A DNA stretch of 64,000 nucleotides from SAR202 cluster bacterium bin87 (GTDB taxonomy: Bacteria > Chloroflexota > Dehalococcoidia > Lucifugimonadales > UBA3495). Positions within the stretch are counted from its first letter, which is position 1, and each line of letters opens with the position of its first letter. Where the stretch lies: positions 1 through 64,000 of the forward strand of contig MPNC01000012.1 in assembly GCA_002238825.1 (NCBI GenBank), in the 5' to 3' direction. Shown in pieces: positions 16,788-24,898 of this stretch. Both the position numbers and the translations under genes were made by a program. The notes under the pieces are model-generated. The model was not told the DNA's origin and searched no databases. It saw only the letters and a program-made list of their open reading frames with translations.

Positions 16788-17786
16788 CTACAGGTTCAGC
16801 GGATGTTCCTCGTAGTCCTTGACCTTGTCGTACACCTGCACGCGATGACGGCTGGACTCAAGGACGAAGATGCGGTCGTTTTCGTCGACCCGCACGGACA
16901 CCGGTCGGCGGAAACGCCATTCGGGTTCCAGGTCCACGCGCCGGCGCGCCTTGACGATATCGGGGTTGGCGTCGATATAGGTCTGGGTCCACGGGGACGG
17001 CTGCTGCGCGTCACCCACCAGCGACGTGATAAACCGTCCATCCGCAGCGTACACCTGCAGGCGGTGGTTGCCCCAGTCGGTAACGTACACGTCGCCCTCG
17101 GAATCGACCGCGACGCCGGTGGGGCCGTGCAGGTCGCCAACGCCAGACGTCGGAGACGCCTCGAACTTCTGCAGGAAGTTGCCGTCGGCGTCGAACTTTT
17201 GCACGCGGTTGTTCTTCCAGTCGGCGACGTAGATACTGCCGGCATCGTCCAGGCACAGGCCCCACGGCAGGTTGAACTTGCCGTCGCCGTCGCCTCGCTT
17301 ACCGAATGAGCCGAGGTGCTTCCCTTCTTTGGTGAACTTCTGCACCCGATGGTTCTGGCTGTCGACCACCAAGACGTTCCCATCGGAGTCGAAGGCCATG
17401 CCGCAGGGGCCGTTCAGCTGCCCCTTGTCGTCCCCGCCCTCGCCCCAACAAGACAGGAACGCTCCTTCGGGGTCGAAAACGGACACGCGGTTCAGGAAGT
17501 CATCGGATGCGTAGACGTTGCCGTCGTCATCCAGCGCAATGGAGCGCGGCCAGACGAACTGGCCATCTCCACGTCCGAAGGCGCCAAACTGTCCGAGGAA
17601 CTGGTGATCCAGGGTCACGCGGCTTACGCGCTGGCCCAACTCCTCAGCGCCGCGGTTCAGCACGTACATCGTGTCGCCCGCCAGCGCGAAATCCTGCGGT
17701 GACCAGAAACCCTGACCGGACATGCCATACATGCCGATGCAATAGCTGTAGTCGAAAACCCGCCCGGCGGCCACTGTGGTTAGCAT
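16788..17786 (-). CDS. NHL-repeat beta-propeller protein, cassette A
   Basis: A 332-residue protein made almost entirely of NHL repeats (about six), for example DGQFVWPRSIALDDDGNVYA, NGPCGMAFDSDGNVLVVDSQNHRVQKF and HGPTGVAVDSEGDVYVTDWGNHRLQVY. No signal peptide or membrane segment is visible. The N-terminus, GRVFDYSYCIGMYGMSGQGF then MYVLNRG, is shared in pattern with the NHL proteins of cassettes B and C, and all three end in a short R-x-QVY/QIY/QIF strand plus a tail. NHL propellers usually bind proteins or nucleic acids. The start at 17786 follows GGGAGGTCTAACT. It is the third gene of cassette A, 32 bases after DUF1501. Confidence 0.88.
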   Translation of the reverse strand: MLTTVAAGRVFDYSYCIGMYGMSGQGFWSPQDFALAGDTMYVLNRGAEELGQRVSRVTLDHQFLGQFGAFGRGDGQFVWPRSIALDDDGNVYASDDFLNRVSVFDPEGAFLSCWGEGGDDKGQLNGPCGMAFDSDGNVLVVDSQNHRVQKFTKEGKHLGSFGKRGDGDGKFNLPWGLCLDDAGSIYVADWKNNRVQKFDADGNFLQKFEASPTSGVGDLHGPTGVAVDSEGDVYVTDWGNHRLQVYAADGRFITSLVGDAQQPSPWTQTYIDANPDIVKARRRVDLEPEWRFRRPVSVRVDENDRIFVLESSRHRVQVYDKVKDYEEHPLNL

Positions 17787-17818
17787 AGTTAGACCTCCCT
17801 CGCTTTGAATCGAAACTC

Positions 17819-18946
17819 CTATACGAAGTCCAACTGCTCGAAGTTGCCGCCCACGATGGGCACTGCGTCCAGACCCAGCCACTTCTCGATGACGGTGGAG
17901 TAAAGCCCGCGGAAGTCGTAGTTGGGTTCAAGGTCGCCCTGCGTGAGATCCTCGGGGCGAAGGGACGGATAGGCGCTGTAATGGCCACCCTTGACCTGAT
18001 TTCCGATTACGAAGGCCGCGCCGCCGGCGCCGTGGTCGGTGCCGGTGCCGTTGTCCTTGACGCGACGACCGAACTCGGTGAAGAGCACCATGATGAGGTT
18101 GTCACCGGCGTCGTGCTCGGCCATGTCGTCGAAGAAATCGCCGATGGCGGCAGACATGTCGGTCCAAAGCTTGGTGTGCATTGGCGGCTGGTTGAAGTGG
18201 GAATCGAAGCTGCCGTGCTGGGTGTAGAACAACTGGGTGCCCAGGTCTGCCAAGTAAACCTGTGCTATGTCGCGAAGGTACTTGGCGATGGGAGTGTCCG
18301 CGTACTCGACGGTTGACGAGTACTGCTCCGGGGCGGAGCGGACAATATCGGCCCCCTTCAGGGCGTCCCGCCCGGTTTGGCCCAGGTAGTCCATCACCGC
18401 GCCGGTGCCGACGGTGGGGGAATACATTCGGGCGAACCGGTCCAGCAACTGGTCTCGCTCAGCCTCAACGGGTACGCTGGACAGCACCCCGTAGGACTCC
18501 AAGCTGGACACTGACGTGACCGGCGTGCCACGCAGCGCCAACGCCCGGGGCAGACCCTGGCCGAAGTTGACGCCCTTGAGGACGTTTTCGCCCGTGGGAT
18601 CGAGGTCGCGGATTACGCGGCCGGCCCAGCCTTCGGTTCCAACGATGTCCGGCTCACAGGTGTGCCAGATGTCCATGGAGCGGAAGTGGGAGCGCGGGGA
18701 ATTCTCATAGCCGATGCCGTGGACTATGGCCACCTTGCCCTCATCCCACAGCTGCTTGATGCGGCCCATCTGGGGATTGAAACCCAGCTCATCATTGATC
18801 GGGATCACCTTATCGGCGGGGATACCGACTTTCGGGCGCGCGTCGTGATAGTGGCCGTTGGTGTAGGGGATGATCGTGTTCAGGTAGTCGTTGGCTCCGG
18901 TCATCTGCAGGATCACCACCACCGGATCTTTCGTCGTAGTTGTCAT
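17819..18946 (-). CDS. DUF1501 family protein, cassette A
   Basis: A 375-residue member of DUF1501, a family related to the alkaline phosphatase/sulfatase fold. The motif HGSFDSHFNQ and the late LFTEFGRRVKDNGTGTDHG, with clustered His/Asp/Glu, are candidate metal ligands and are kept in all three copies. Most family members carry a Tat signal; this one begins MTTTTKDPVVVILQMTGAND with no signal at all, so it may stay in the cytoplasm. GGAGGAACAAA precedes the ATG. It lies between DUF1800 (69 bases upstream) and NHL (32 bases downstream), clearly an operon. The enzymatic activity is unknown. Confidence 0.9.
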   Translation of the reverse strand: MTTTTKDPVVVILQMTGANDYLNTIIPYTNGHYHDARPKVGIPADKVIPINDELGFNPQMGRIKQLWDEGKVAIVHGIGYENSPRSHFRSMDIWHTCEPDIVGTEGWAGRVIRDLDPTGENVLKGVNFGQGLPRALALRGTPVTSVSSLESYGVLSSVPVEAERDQLLDRFARMYSPTVGTGAVMDYLGQTGRDALKGADIVRSAPEQYSSTVEYADTPIAKYLRDIAQVYLADLGTQLFYTQHGSFDSHFNQPPMHTKLWTDMSAAIGDFFDDMAEHDAGDNLIMVLFTEFGRRVKDNGTGTDHGAGGAAFVIGNQVKGGHYSAYPSLRPEDLTQGDLEPNYDFRGLYSTVIEKWLGLDAVPIVGGNFEQLDFV

Positions 18947-19015
18947 TTTGTTCCTCCGTGCTCAGCCAGGCAGCTATCTGGGCGCCCGGCCCGACCGATT
19001 GCCGATGGTAGTGGA

Positions 19016-20419
19016 TTAAGCGAACTGGAAATCTCGCGACGCCGCGATCAGGGCCAGCATCACGCCTACCCGTTTTTCGGAATGCGCGATGTCTTCCTGG
19101 CTATCCCACCGAAGTTCGCCCTCGCCGCGGGCTTGGTCGAGCAGCTCGGCCCGGGTCCCGTCGCTGACTTCCAACGGGCCCACGAGCTCGAGGCAGGCTT
19201 CTACGAGCTCGTCCGCACTCAGGTTTCCGCGATCCCGAAGGGTGTCCACCATGGAGCGGACGCCCGGGAGTGAAACGTCGCCGAGCAGGCCGGCGGCGAA
19301 ATTGACGCGACGCACCAGCGCGCCGCCGTCGATCCACTCGCTTCCGGTGTGCCAGCTCTCGACGCTGGGCGGGTTCAGCAGTTCCTGACCCTGGTAACCG
19401 CACTCGAAAGCCAGCGAGTTGAAACCGGGGCGCGGTTGGTTGAAGTTGCCGGCCAGGCGGGCGGTGCTGATCACCAGTTCCGCAGGGCTCTTGACCCGGC
19501 TGAAGCGGGCCTGTTTGAAGAAATCAGAGTTGAACAGGACGCGCAGCATGAAGCGGATGTCGCCGTCCGATTCGTTGTAGGCCGCAACCAGCTGATCAAT
19601 GGCGTCGGGATCGTTGGGCGGCGTGATGTTCCAGCTGGGAACCTGCGGCTCGTCGGCAACGAAGAAGTTGTAGAGGTGCCGAGCCAGGAAGCGGGCGCTG
19701 GCCGGCTGCTCAACCACGAGGTTGATGATGTCCTGGCCGTTGAAGTTCCCGGTGTGCCCCAGGAAGGTCTTCTCGCCGTCGTCGTGGTCCTCGGGACGAT
19801 ACTCGAAATTCCAGTAGAAGCGACCCAGTGGGTTGCGGGGGATCTTCGGCCCGATGGTCCAACCCGTGAAAGCGCGGCTGGCTTCCTTTATGTCTTCCTC
19901 GGAGTAGTTGCCCACCCCCATGGAGAAGAGTTCAAGCAACTCACGGCCCCAGTTCTCGTTGATGGCGCCGCGATGGTTGCCGTTGTTGTCCAGCCAGAAA
20001 ATCATGGCGGGGTTCTGCGCCAGTTCCAGCAGGATATCTCGGAATTTCCCGAGGCCACAACGCCGGAACATGGCGATCTGCTGGGTCAACTCCGGCGGGT
20101 TGTCCACCTTGGAGTTACCCGTGGCGAAAAGCTGGTGCCAGAACAGCGCCATCTTCTCTTCCAGCGGCCGTTCGGTGTTGATCATGCGGTAGACCCAGTC
20201 CGCCTGGTTGAGCGGAGGGCCCAGAGCGCCTTCGTAACCGGGCATGAACCGGTACAGCATTTCTTCGTCCACCGGCTCGAATTGCTCGGGATTGAGCAGG
20301 TCCTCCACGGCAGCTTCGTACCCACGGCCAGCTTTGTCCGTCAACTCGTCGTGGGTCGCACCGAATCCGGCTCTCCGCATCAGGTGACCCATCAACGCAA
20401 TGTCTTCCCGATTCGCCAT
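19016..20419 (-). CDS. DUF1800 family protein, cassette A
   Basis: A 467-residue DUF1800 protein. Family hallmarks are the N-terminal HLMRRAGFGATHDEL, the central LFWHQLFATGNSKV, then INENWGRELLELFSMG and EASRAFTGWTI, and the C-terminal NPPSVESWHTGSEWI. The family is of unknown function and is very often encoded next to DUF1501, as here. No signal peptide is present. The ATG at 20419 follows GGGAGGGATAATC; the GTG at 20434 lies within that binding site and is rejected. First gene of cassette A, with a sigma70-like promoter and a small hairpin in its leader. Confidence 0.9.
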   Translation of the reverse strand: MANREDIALMGHLMRRAGFGATHDELTDKAGRGYEAAVEDLLNPEQFEPVDEEMLYRFMPGYEGALGPPLNQADWVYRMINTERPLEEKMALFWHQLFATGNSKVDNPPELTQQIAMFRRCGLGKFRDILLELAQNPAMIFWLDNNGNHRGAINENWGRELLELFSMGVGNYSEEDIKEASRAFTGWTIGPKIPRNPLGRFYWNFEYRPEDHDDGEKTFLGHTGNFNGQDIINLVVEQPASARFLARHLYNFFVADEPQVPSWNITPPNDPDAIDQLVAAYNESDGDIRFMLRVLFNSDFFKQARFSRVKSPAELVISTARLAGNFNQPRPGFNSLAFECGYQGQELLNPPSVESWHTGSEWIDGGALVRRVNFAAGLLGDVSLPGVRSMVDTLRDRGNLSADELVEACLELVGPLEVSDGTRAELLDQARGEGELRWDSQEDIAHSEKRVGVMLALIAASRDFQFA

Positions 20420-20459
20420 GATTATCCCTCCCACAGAGGAAGATTAGATCGCTCCCGAA

Positions 20460-20475
20460 GGGACTAAAGAGTCCC
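20460..20475 (-). promoter_or_regulatory. Leader hairpin of cassette A
   Basis: GGGACT-CTTT-AGTCCC (minus-strand reading) forms a 6-bp stem in the untranslated leader, between the promoter and the DUF1800 start. Too small for a terminator; it may stabilise the message. Confidence 0.35.
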
Positions 20476-20490
20476 AATAGCTATATAGCA

Positions 20491-20519
20491 ATACTACGTA
20501 TCGCAGGATTCGATGTCAA
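20491..20519 (-). promoter_or_regulatory. Sigma70-like promoter of cassette A
   Basis: On the minus strand, TTGACA (20519-20514) and TAGTAT (20496-20491) are separated by exactly 17 bases. The promoter lies about 70 bases upstream of the DUF1800 start. Confidence 0.7.
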
Positions 20520-20592
20520 GGAAAACGCAGCGACGCCGGCCCTCGCCGTCGAATGCCGTAACGCCTGTCGGAAACGGCGCGCCATCAACCGC

Positions 20593-20631
20593 CGGTTAGC
20601 GGTCGTTTCCATCGGTTAGCGGTCGTTTCCA
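20593..20631. repeat. 20-base tandem duplication at the 3' end of a small gene
   Basis: CGGTTAGCGGTCGTTTCCA occurs twice head to tail (20593-20611 and 20613-20631, period 20). The duplication covers the last codons of the DUF4177-like gene, so its C-terminus (KRPLTDGNDR) contains the unit read in a second frame before the stop. Confidence 0.85.
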
Positions 20632-20820
20632 GTAGTAGTAAACGAAGCAGTCTGTGGGATTTTGCGGTATGAAGAGGGGCATCGCGGACACCAGTTCCCA
20701 TCCCGCCTCGCCGCGTTCGTTCAGGAACGTCTCGTCGACCGCGTCGACGTTCATCGGTCCCGTCCCATAGAACCCTCCGGATCTGATGGGCATCTTGTCG
20801 ACCCAGTATTCCCACTTCAT
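20596..20820 (-). CDS. Small DUF4177-like protein
   Basis: A 74-residue protein beginning MKWEYWVDKM. The pattern WEYWV ... FLNERGEAGWELVSAMP ... DCFVYYYWKRP matches the DUF4177 layout, in which LN-x-x-G-x-x-GWELV precedes a final KRP strand. The function of the family is unknown. The last residues are altered by a 20-base tandem duplication, which replaced or extended the natural end by a few residues. It lies upstream of cassette A on the same strand but before the cassette promoter, so it is probably a separate unit. Confidence 0.72.
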   Translation of the reverse strand: MKWEYWVDKMPIRSGGFYGTGPMNVDAVDETFLNERGEAGWELVSAMPLFIPQNPTDCFVYYYWKRPLTDGNDR

Positions 20821-20910
20821 GTACTCGCCGTCTCCTTGAGTGATTTCAAACGAGACGCCCGCCGCGTCTGCCCACGGGCGCGCGTTCCGCAGATGCGCGG
20901 CGACCCGCGG

Positions 20911-22455
20911 TTACTGCCCCGCTTTGACCCAGTCGGCGCAGCGTTCGCCGATCATGATCGTGGTGCAGTTGGTGTTGGCGCGGATGACATTGGGCATTAC
21001 GGAGGCATCAGCCACCTTGATTCCCTCCAGGCCGTGTATGTTCAGGCGCTGGTCGACCACCGCCATCGGGTCGCTGGACGGCCCTATTTTGCATGTGCCG
21101 GAAGCGTGGGTGGTATTGAACACTGTTTGCCGCATCCACTGATCCAGGGCCGCATCAGACGCGAGGTCCTCCTCAGACGGTTGAATGACGTGAGCCACGA
21201 TGGGGCCAAAAGCGTCGTTCTCCAGCAGATTCAGGCTGAGGCGAACGGCCTCGCGGAGCCGTTCGCGGTCGCGCTCCAGTTCCAGGTAGCGATAATTCAG
21301 CGAGGGCTGGACGGAGGGATCGTTGGCGGAGAGGCGCACCTCTCCCGCTCCGTCGGCCAACTCCAGGATGCACTGAATCCGCACGCCGCCGGCCTCGAAG
21401 GGGTCTGCTCCGCCGATAGGCGTCGAGAAGGAGGACGCCGTGATCTGCATATCGTTGCGGTCCGGTGAGCCGCTCGCCGTGTAACGCAGCGCGGTCTGGG
21501 TGCGCGGCGCAAGGGGATCCTGTTCGTGGTCATCCCGCACCTGGCAGATGACGGCCACAATCGGATGGTCGCGCAGGTTCTGGCCCACGCCAGGGAGTTC
21601 GTGAACCACGGGAATGCCCATTTCGCGCAAATGATCCGCCGGACCCACGCCGGAAAGCATCAGCAACTGAGGAGAGGCCATGGCGCCGGCCGACAGCACG
21701 ATCTGGTCGGCTTCCACCTGCCAAACCTCACCACCGCTTTCCACTTCCACGCCCACGGCACGTTTGCCCTCGAACAGGATGCGGCGCACGATTACGTTTG
21801 AGCGCACCGTCAGGTTGAGACGGTGGCGCACCGCTCTCAGAAACGTGAGGGCAGTACTCATGCGGACCCCCTCGGGGTTGTTCATGGGAATGGGGCCAAC
21901 GCCGCCCGAATCAGGGCTGTTCATGTCCGCGTCTTCAGGATAGCCAGCCTCGATACAGGACTGCACGAAGGCCTGCTGGAAAGGCAGCCATTCCTGGCGC
22001 GGAAACCGACGTACCGGAATGGGCCCCTCCGAGCCATGGAAGTCGTCACTGATGTCCATGTCGGTTTCCATTTTCCGGAAATACGGCAGCACGTTGATGA
22101 AGGACCACTCGTCGTTGCCCTCGGAGGCCCAACCGTCGTAGTCCTCAGGAACGCCGCGCAGCAGCACCTGGCCGTTGATGGCGCTGGTTCCACCAACGAC
22201 CTTGCCCCGCGGCGCTGGCAGCATCTCGGTTTGGTCCGCCGAACCCTGCGCCCACCAGGTCCAGTTGTGCGGCGCGCCCTGGGTCGAGGCGTCGGGCTTG
22301 TAGCCGTATTTCAGGTCGTCGGGATAATGCTCGTATTCGGGATAGTCAGGCCCGGCCTCCAGCAACAGGATGGAGCGATCCGGGTCCTCGGCAAGACGGG
22401 ACGCCACCACGCATCCTCCTGATCCTGCCCCAATCACTATGACGTCATACTTCAT
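20911..22455 (-). CDS. GMC-family oxidoreductase (choline dehydrogenase-like), copy 2
   Basis: A 514-residue FAD enzyme closely related to the one at 14450-15991. Both begin MKYDVIVIGAGS, carry LLRGVPEDYDGWAS or its equivalent, and end RANTNCTTIMIGER. The FAD motif is GAGSGG. The first GMC signature is PRGKVVGGTSAINGQVLLRG. The second is AGAMASPQLLMLSGVGPAD. The catalytic-His region is HASGTCKIG. AGGTGAGACC precedes the ATG. The two copies differ mostly between residues 50-75 and 150-200, which line the substrate entrance in known GMC structures, so they may serve different alcohols (inference). Confidence 0.93.
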   Translation of the reverse strand: MKYDVIVIGAGSGGCVVASRLAEDPDRSILLLEAGPDYPEYEHYPDDLKYGYKPDASTQGAPHNWTWWAQGSADQTEMLPAPRGKVVGGTSAINGQVLLRGVPEDYDGWASEGNDEWSFINVLPYFRKMETDMDISDDFHGSEGPIPVRRFPRQEWLPFQQAFVQSCIEAGYPEDADMNSPDSGGVGPIPMNNPEGVRMSTALTFLRAVRHRLNLTVRSNVIVRRILFEGKRAVGVEVESGGEVWQVEADQIVLSAGAMASPQLLMLSGVGPADHLREMGIPVVHELPGVGQNLRDHPIVAVICQVRDDHEQDPLAPRTQTALRYTASGSPDRNDMQITASSFSTPIGGADPFEAGGVRIQCILELADGAGEVRLSANDPSVQPSLNYRYLELERDRERLREAVRLSLNLLENDAFGPIVAHVIQPSEEDLASDAALDQWMRQTVFNTTHASGTCKIGPSSDPMAVVDQRLNIHGLEGIKVADASVMPNVIRANTNCTTIMIGERCADWVKAGQ

Positions 22456-22618
22456 GGTCTCACCTGCACTTGACTGGTTCGGGCGCCCGATGCTCTACCG
22501 CGCCAGCATAATGGAACGCGCGGGGAATTGAAAAGGGTGAGAGCCGCCATTTGCTCGCAACGGCAATCCACCGGTGACCCGCGCGCGGTGTCCACGGAGT
22601 TGTCATTGTGGAGCTCGG

Positions 22619-22647
22619 ATGACGTTCACCAGCGCAGGCCCTATAAT
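22619..22647 (+). promoter_or_regulatory. Candidate promoter of the LLM gene at 22686
   Basis: A perfect TATAAT at 22642-22647 is preceded, 17 bases earlier, by a weak -35 (ATGACG, 22619-22624). It lies 38 bases before the ATG. Confidence 0.5.
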
Positions 22648-22685
22648 TCGCTCGTGCGCCCGAACGCTGCGCCAGGGAGGAACCC

Positions 22686-23714
22686 ATGAACTTCGGAATG
22701 TTCACTGACTTTCACATCGGCGAAAACCGGAGCCAGGCCGAGGCTTTCGACGAGTCTTTCGCGCAGATCGCCGACGCGGAGGCCATGGGCTTCGACACGG
22801 TGTGGCTCGCCGAGCATCACTTCAGCCCCGAGCGCGCGGTGCTCGCGTCGCCGATGGTGATCGCCAGCGCCATCGCCGCGCGCACGGAGCGGATCCGCAC
22901 CGGACTGGCCGTGCAGGTTCTGCCCCTCACCAACCCCCTGCGGGTTGCCGAGGAGGCCGCCACCGTCGACCACATCAGCAAGGGCCGGTTCGAATTCGGC
23001 ATCGGCCGCAGCGGGCTGACCAAGTATTACCAGGGCTACAACATCCCCTATTCGGAGAGCCGCCCGCGGTTCCTCGAAGCCCTGGACATCATCATGCAGG
23101 CGTGGAAAAGCGACGAGTTCTCGTACGAAGGGCAGTTCCACTCCTACCAGGACGTGGCGGTGGTGCCCAAGCCGTTCCAGCAGCCCTACCCGCCGGTGCG
23201 GGTGGCCGTGGCCGGAGAGGACACCTTCCCACTCATCGGGAAGATGGGCCATCCCATCTTCGTCAGCGCGAACGCCGGGCGGGAGCAGTTGAAGGCGCGG
23301 ATCGCGTCCTACGAGGAAGCGCGGGCCGCCGCCGGTCATACCGGACCCGCCGACATCGCGGTGCGCATCCCGGTGTACGCCGCCGAAACCACCGAGCAGT
23401 CGCATTCCGAACCGGAAGCCAGCGCGATGTCAGCGATCCAATACGCAGCCAGCGAACTGGTGAAAACCGCCGCCAGCGAGGAGACGGCCGAGCGCATCCG
23501 GCGCACCGCCAACACACCTTACTCGGATGTGCTGCAACAGCGGGTGGTGTTCGGCACGCCGTCCGAGATCGTCGAGCGGTTCAGGGGCTTCCAGGAAGAC
23601 TTCGGCGCGACGGGCGTGGTGATGGAAGTCAACTACGGCGGACGGATCCCCTACGACCGGGTCAAGAACTCGCTGCGCCTCATCAGCGAGGAGGTCATGC
23701 CTCACTTCAAATAG
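22686..23714 (+). CDS. LLM class flavin-dependent oxidoreductase
   Basis: A 342-residue bacterial luciferase-like TIM barrel, probably FMN-dependent. Evidence: MNFGMFTDFHIGENRSQAE, TVWLAEHHFSPERAVLASP (the AEHHF motif typical of flavin-dependent LLM proteins), TGLAVQVLPLTNPLRVAEE, GRFEFGIGRSG and PPVRVAVAGEDTFPLIGKMG. Such enzymes oxygenate small organic or organosulfur substrates using reduced flavin supplied by a separate reductase; a flavin reductase-like gene lies at 61068-61727. AGGGAGG lies 9 bases before the ATG. It is transcribed alone, away from the divergent GMC gene. Confidence 0.92.
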   Translation: MNFGMFTDFHIGENRSQAEAFDESFAQIADAEAMGFDTVWLAEHHFSPERAVLASPMVIASAIAARTERIRTGLAVQVLPLTNPLRVAEEAATVDHISKGRFEFGIGRSGLTKYYQGYNIPYSESRPRFLEALDIIMQAWKSDEFSYEGQFHSYQDVAVVPKPFQQPYPPVRVAVAGEDTFPLIGKMGHPIFVSANAGREQLKARIASYEEARAAAGHTGPADIAVRIPVYAAETTEQSHSEPEASAMSAIQYAASELVKTAASEETAERIRRTANTPYSDVLQQRVVFGTPSEIVERFRGFQEDFGATGVVMEVNYGGRIPYDRVKNSLRLISEEVMPHFK

Positions 23715-23740
23715 GCATTGAACCTTTGCGATTAAACACT

Positions 23741-23768
23741 GTAGGGGCGAATGATTATTCGCCCCTAC
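23741..23768. terminator. Palindromic terminator-like hairpin
   Basis: A 12-bp perfect stem, GTAGGGGCGAAT/ATTCGCCCCTAC with loop GATT, is followed by TCTATT. It lies between the LLM gene and the convergent VOC gene and may serve both. It belongs to the GGGGCGAAT...ATTCGCCCC family seen elsewhere in the window. Confidence 0.7.
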
Positions 23769-23823
23769 TCTATTGCCGCTCGGCGAGACCTGCGACGCTC
23801 AGCGCAGGTTCCAGCAAATCGCG

Positions 23824-24333
23824 CTAGTGCGCGGCTCCCGCCAAAGCCGCCTGGGCGGCGAGTTCCTCGTCCCACGGGCCCGGCATCCGACCCTTTTCGG
23901 TGCCGCCAATCATGTAACCGCTCTCGTCGTGGCCCCACTGCTCACGCGGCATCTCATAGGACAGCTCGATTCCGTTGCCGTCAGGATCGCGAATATAGAT
24001 GCCGATGGCGTGGCCATGGTCGGACACGCGCTGGATGGGGATGTTCTTTTCCTTGACCCGGTGGTAGAGCTCCTTGAGGTCGTCCAGGCTATCCATGTAC
24101 CAGGCCATGTGGTTCAGTCCCACCTGCCCGCCCTGCGGACCCATCGCGTTTTCGCCCACTTCGGTGAGGGCGATCTCGTGGGAGTTCCCCAGGTCGGCGG
24201 ACATGAAGGCGGCCCGGCCCGGGAAGAACCCGTAGGTGTGGAGTCCCAGCAGGTCCTCGTACCAGTCGCGCGCTTTTTCCGCATTCCGCACGAAAATGTT
24301 GACGTGCCCCAGATTTCTCGGCGTGTAACCCAT
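23824..24333 (-). CDS. VOC-superfamily protein, extradiol dioxygenase-like
   Basis: A 169-residue protein with two beta-alpha-beta-beta-beta modules. Candidate metal ligands are His10 (NLGHVNIFV), a central His in GLNHMAWYM and the Glu of NGIELSYE, the H-H-E pattern of type I extradiol dioxygenases. DPDGNGIELSYE is close to the catechol 2,3-dioxygenase signature. It could cleave a catechol-type ring, which would fit the oxygenases in this window, but glyoxalase-like roles cannot be excluded. The ATG at 24333 follows AAGGAGGGTATT; upstream codons to 24417 are rejected. Confidence 0.87.
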   Translation of the reverse strand: MGYTPRNLGHVNIFVRNAEKARDWYEDLLGLHTYGFFPGRAAFMSADLGNSHEIALTEVGENAMGPQGGQVGLNHMAWYMDSLDDLKELYHRVKEKNIPIQRVSDHGHAIGIYIRDPDGNGIELSYEMPREQWGHDESGYMIGGTEKGRMPGPWDEELAAQAALAGAAH

Positions 24334-24450
24334 AATACCCTCCTTATCCATAGTCAGATTCGGCACCAGTGGCGCAATGATAACAACGGTGTCGTTCGAA
24401 ATAAAGAGGCAAGACATGTCGGTGTCACTACGGCGCCGTCACACGCTCAA

Positions 24451-24590
24451 GGCCTTTCCAAAGTAACTTTTGCCATTGCGAGCGCAGCGCGGCAATCTCG
24501 CTCCGGGAACATGATCCAGACGCGAAAGCCTTGTTGCATCGACGGGAATGCCACGTCGCTCCGCTCCGCACAATGACTTTGGAAAGGCCC
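24451..24590 (-). repeat. Dispersed inverted-end repeat element, copy 2
   Basis: 140 bases bounded by GGCCTTTCCAAAGT and ACTTTGGAAAGGCCC, in opposite orientation to copy 1. The interior aligns along its whole length with copies 1 and 3 (GCATCGACGGGA-TGCCACGTCGCT core). It lies between the VOC gene and the tRNA-Asn promoter. Confidence 0.9.
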
Positions 24591-24610
24591 TGCCACACTC
24601 CGAGCCCGGC

Positions 24611-24639
24611 TTGCCGCATCCGATGACAGGTGCTAGAAT
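24611..24639 (+). promoter_or_regulatory. Promoter of tRNA-Asn
   Basis: TTGCCG (24611-24616), a 17-base spacer and TAGAAT (24634-24639), with an extended -10 TG immediately upstream. The tRNA begins 35 bases after the -10 box. Confidence 0.7.
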
Positions 24640-24674
24640 CGTTGCACGCTGGTTGACTTGTCCCAGCGCTTTGC

Positions 24675-24749
24675 TCCCCTGTAGCTCAGCGGTAGAGCGG
24701 GCGGCTGTTAACCGCTAGGTCGTAGGTTCGAATCCTACCGGGGGAGCCA
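24675..24749 (+). tRNA. tRNA-Asn (anticodon GTT), CCA encoded
   Basis: 75 bases fold as a full cloverleaf. The acceptor TCCCCTG pairs with CGGGGGA (one G-U), the D-stem is GCTC/GAGC, the anticodon loop is CTGTTAA, and the T-arm is GTAGG-TTCGAAT-CCTAC. The 3' end GCCA is genome-encoded. Confidence 0.96.
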
Positions 24750-24898
24750 TTTCATGTCAGCGGTGCGTGCTGCCAGATCGGCGAAAGGGCGGCAGCGCGG
24801 GAACCGTGTTGTGATCCCCTGCCTTTTCTGTTGCTGGGATGCCCCAATAAATGTAACATTTGTTTGTTCATACCGACCCGTAGGTTTGGAGGAGATAT

